Below are positions 35,585 to 36,126 of a stretch of DNA of 36,126 nucleotides, piece by piece. Below the pieces are notes generated by a model, which saw only the letters and a list, made by a program, of their open reading frames with translations, did no database searches and was not told the DNA's origin. The DNA is from Jiangella anatolica (GTDB lineage: Bacteria; Actinomycetota; Actinomycetes; Jiangellales; Jiangellaceae), in contig NZ_POTW01000069.1 in the NCBI RefSeq assembly GCF_003236295.1, forward strand, positions 1-36,126, written 5' to 3'. The position numbers and the translations under genes are program-made. Every line of letters begins with the position of its first letter. Within the stretch, counting starts at the first letter, position 1.

Positions 35585-36052
35585 ATGCAGCAGAACCAGA
35601 CCACGGGTCTGAGCCGACGTCAGATGCTGGCCCGAGGGGCCAAGATCGGCGGCGTCGTGTGGGCCGTGCCGACCATTACGGCGATCACGTTGTCGCAGGC
35701 CAACGCGGCCGTGCCCAGCGGACAGCCGCCGGAGCCGTCGCAGCCGCCCAAGCCGCCGGAGAAGCCGCCGACCTCGCCGCCTGAGCAGCCGCCGGCGAAC
35801 CCGCCGACCACGCCGCCGGACGATCACACGCCCGAGCCGACGCCGGAGGCGCCGGCGCCGAAGCCGCCGGCCGACGAGGACCAGCCGCCCGCCGCGGGCG
35901 GCCCGGAGCTGCCGAACACCGGGCCCGGCGACGTCGCTCGCACGGCCACGCTGGGTGGGCTGCTGGCCGCCGGTGGCGCCGCGGCGATCTACGTCGCGTC
36001 GAAGGACGGCCGCCGCTCCGCCGACGACACCGGCCGGGAGGCGCCGGCCTAG
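35585..36052 (+). CDS. Tat-exported, LPNTG wall-anchored Pro-rich surface protein
   Basis: This is a 155-residue precursor. The Tat signal has SRRQML at residues 10-15, a hydrophobic stretch with AVPTITAIT, and likely cleavage after ANA (about 41). The mature part (about 42-108) is almost wholly Pro, Glu, Thr and Lys with no folded domain. LPNTG at 109-113 is followed by a membrane span (about 120-138) and a basic tail (SKDGRR), the complete sortase sorting signal. Tat export of an LPxTG protein with no folded domain is unusual, because Tat is normally used for folded or cofactor-bearing cargo. The ATG at 35585 is eight bases after GAGGGG; an earlier in-frame TTG is too close to it. No sortase is in the window. 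Confidence 0.88.
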   Translation: MQQNQTTGLSRRQMLARGAKIGGVVWAVPTITAITLSQANAAVPSGQPPEPSQPPKPPEKPPTSPPEQPPANPPTTPPDDHTPEPTPEAPAPKPPADEDQPPAAGGPELPNTGPGDVARTATLGGLLAAGGAAAIYVASKDGRRSADDTGREAPA

Positions 36053-36114
36053 CTCGGCGCCTGTAACAAGGCCGGCGAACGAGGCCGGGGAGACAAGGCC
36101 TGGGGGGGCATGTC

Positions 36115-36126
36115 ATGGGGGTGTTC
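36115..36126 (+). CDS. Start of a further gene, truncated by window edge
   Basis: A seven-G run at 36102-36108 is well spaced as a ribosome site for the ATG at 36115; a second ATG at 36110 is too close to it. Only four codons are visible, so the product is unknown. Between here and the LPNTG stop, ACAAGGCC occurs at 36065-36072 and 36093-36100. Confidence 0.35.

Noticed and set aside
35720-35920. Tandem repeat or CRISPR-like array of CCGCCG units
   Set aside because: This is codon-level Pro repetition in the spacer of the LPNTG protein. There are no regular repeats with unique spacers.

Overview
The window is very GC-rich and gene-dense. Every large reading frame has G/C at the third codon position, GTG and TTG starts are frequent, and neighbouring genes overlap by 4 bases (ATGA or GTGA). 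The gene content also points to a free-living, filamentous-type actinobacterium: Mfd followed by a SurA_N lipoprotein and MazG, MMPL transporters, a DrrAB-type exporter, a Tat-exported PhoD phosphatase and an LPNTG wall-anchored protein. I cannot place the genus from sequence alone. No rRNA, tRNA, CRISPR array or complete mobile element was seen.

Layout, left to right. (1) 1-3643, minus strand: a MacAB-like export operon (adaptor, ATPase, permease, then a lipoprotein cut by the window edge), divergent from (2) 3705-5902, an OmpR-type response regulator and histidine kinase. (3) 5866-10797, minus strand: mfd, a SurA_N lipoprotein and mazG, with a GC-rich hairpin in the mfd leader. (4) 10902-11126: the C-terminal remnant of a PIN-domain toxin. 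(5) 11259-13756: secreted PhoD phosphatase and a secreted discoidin-domain protein, closed by a very long inverted repeat that also ends (6) the MMPL transporter at 13824-16052. (7) 16184-19835: an acylamino-acid racemase, a SIS-domain protein and a GNAT transferase, with a divergent M20 hydrolase. Together these have the three enzyme types of the known irreversible D- to L-amino-acid conversion pathway. (8) 19832-22603: a DUF1801-like protein and a second MMPL transporter. (9) 22625-23385: a decayed beta-helix gene. (10) 23414-25637: kbl and tdh (threonine to glycine). (11) 25712-30271: a small NAD(P)-binding protein, an APS kinase with a degenerate N-terminal domain, a sigma-like hypothetical, a glutathione-independent formaldehyde dehydrogenase and a small Cys/His protein. 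(12) 30261-32931: a TetR regulator divergent from a DrrAB exporter, with a 20-bp palindrome between them. (13) 33023-36126: LMW phosphatase, GT61-like glycosyltransferase, HprK-like kinase, PqqD-like protein and a Tat/LPNTG surface stub. This looks like the left edge of a cell-surface or peptide-modification locus that continues past the window.

Two themes recur. Several genes have a TANNNT -10 box 6-8 bases before the start codon, which predicts leaderless mRNAs. Several convergent pairs overlap at or around their stop codons, with no room for a terminator. The parts most worth following are the racemase operon with its HTH-less RpiR-type protein, and the PqqD/HprK/GT61/LPNTG locus at the right edge.
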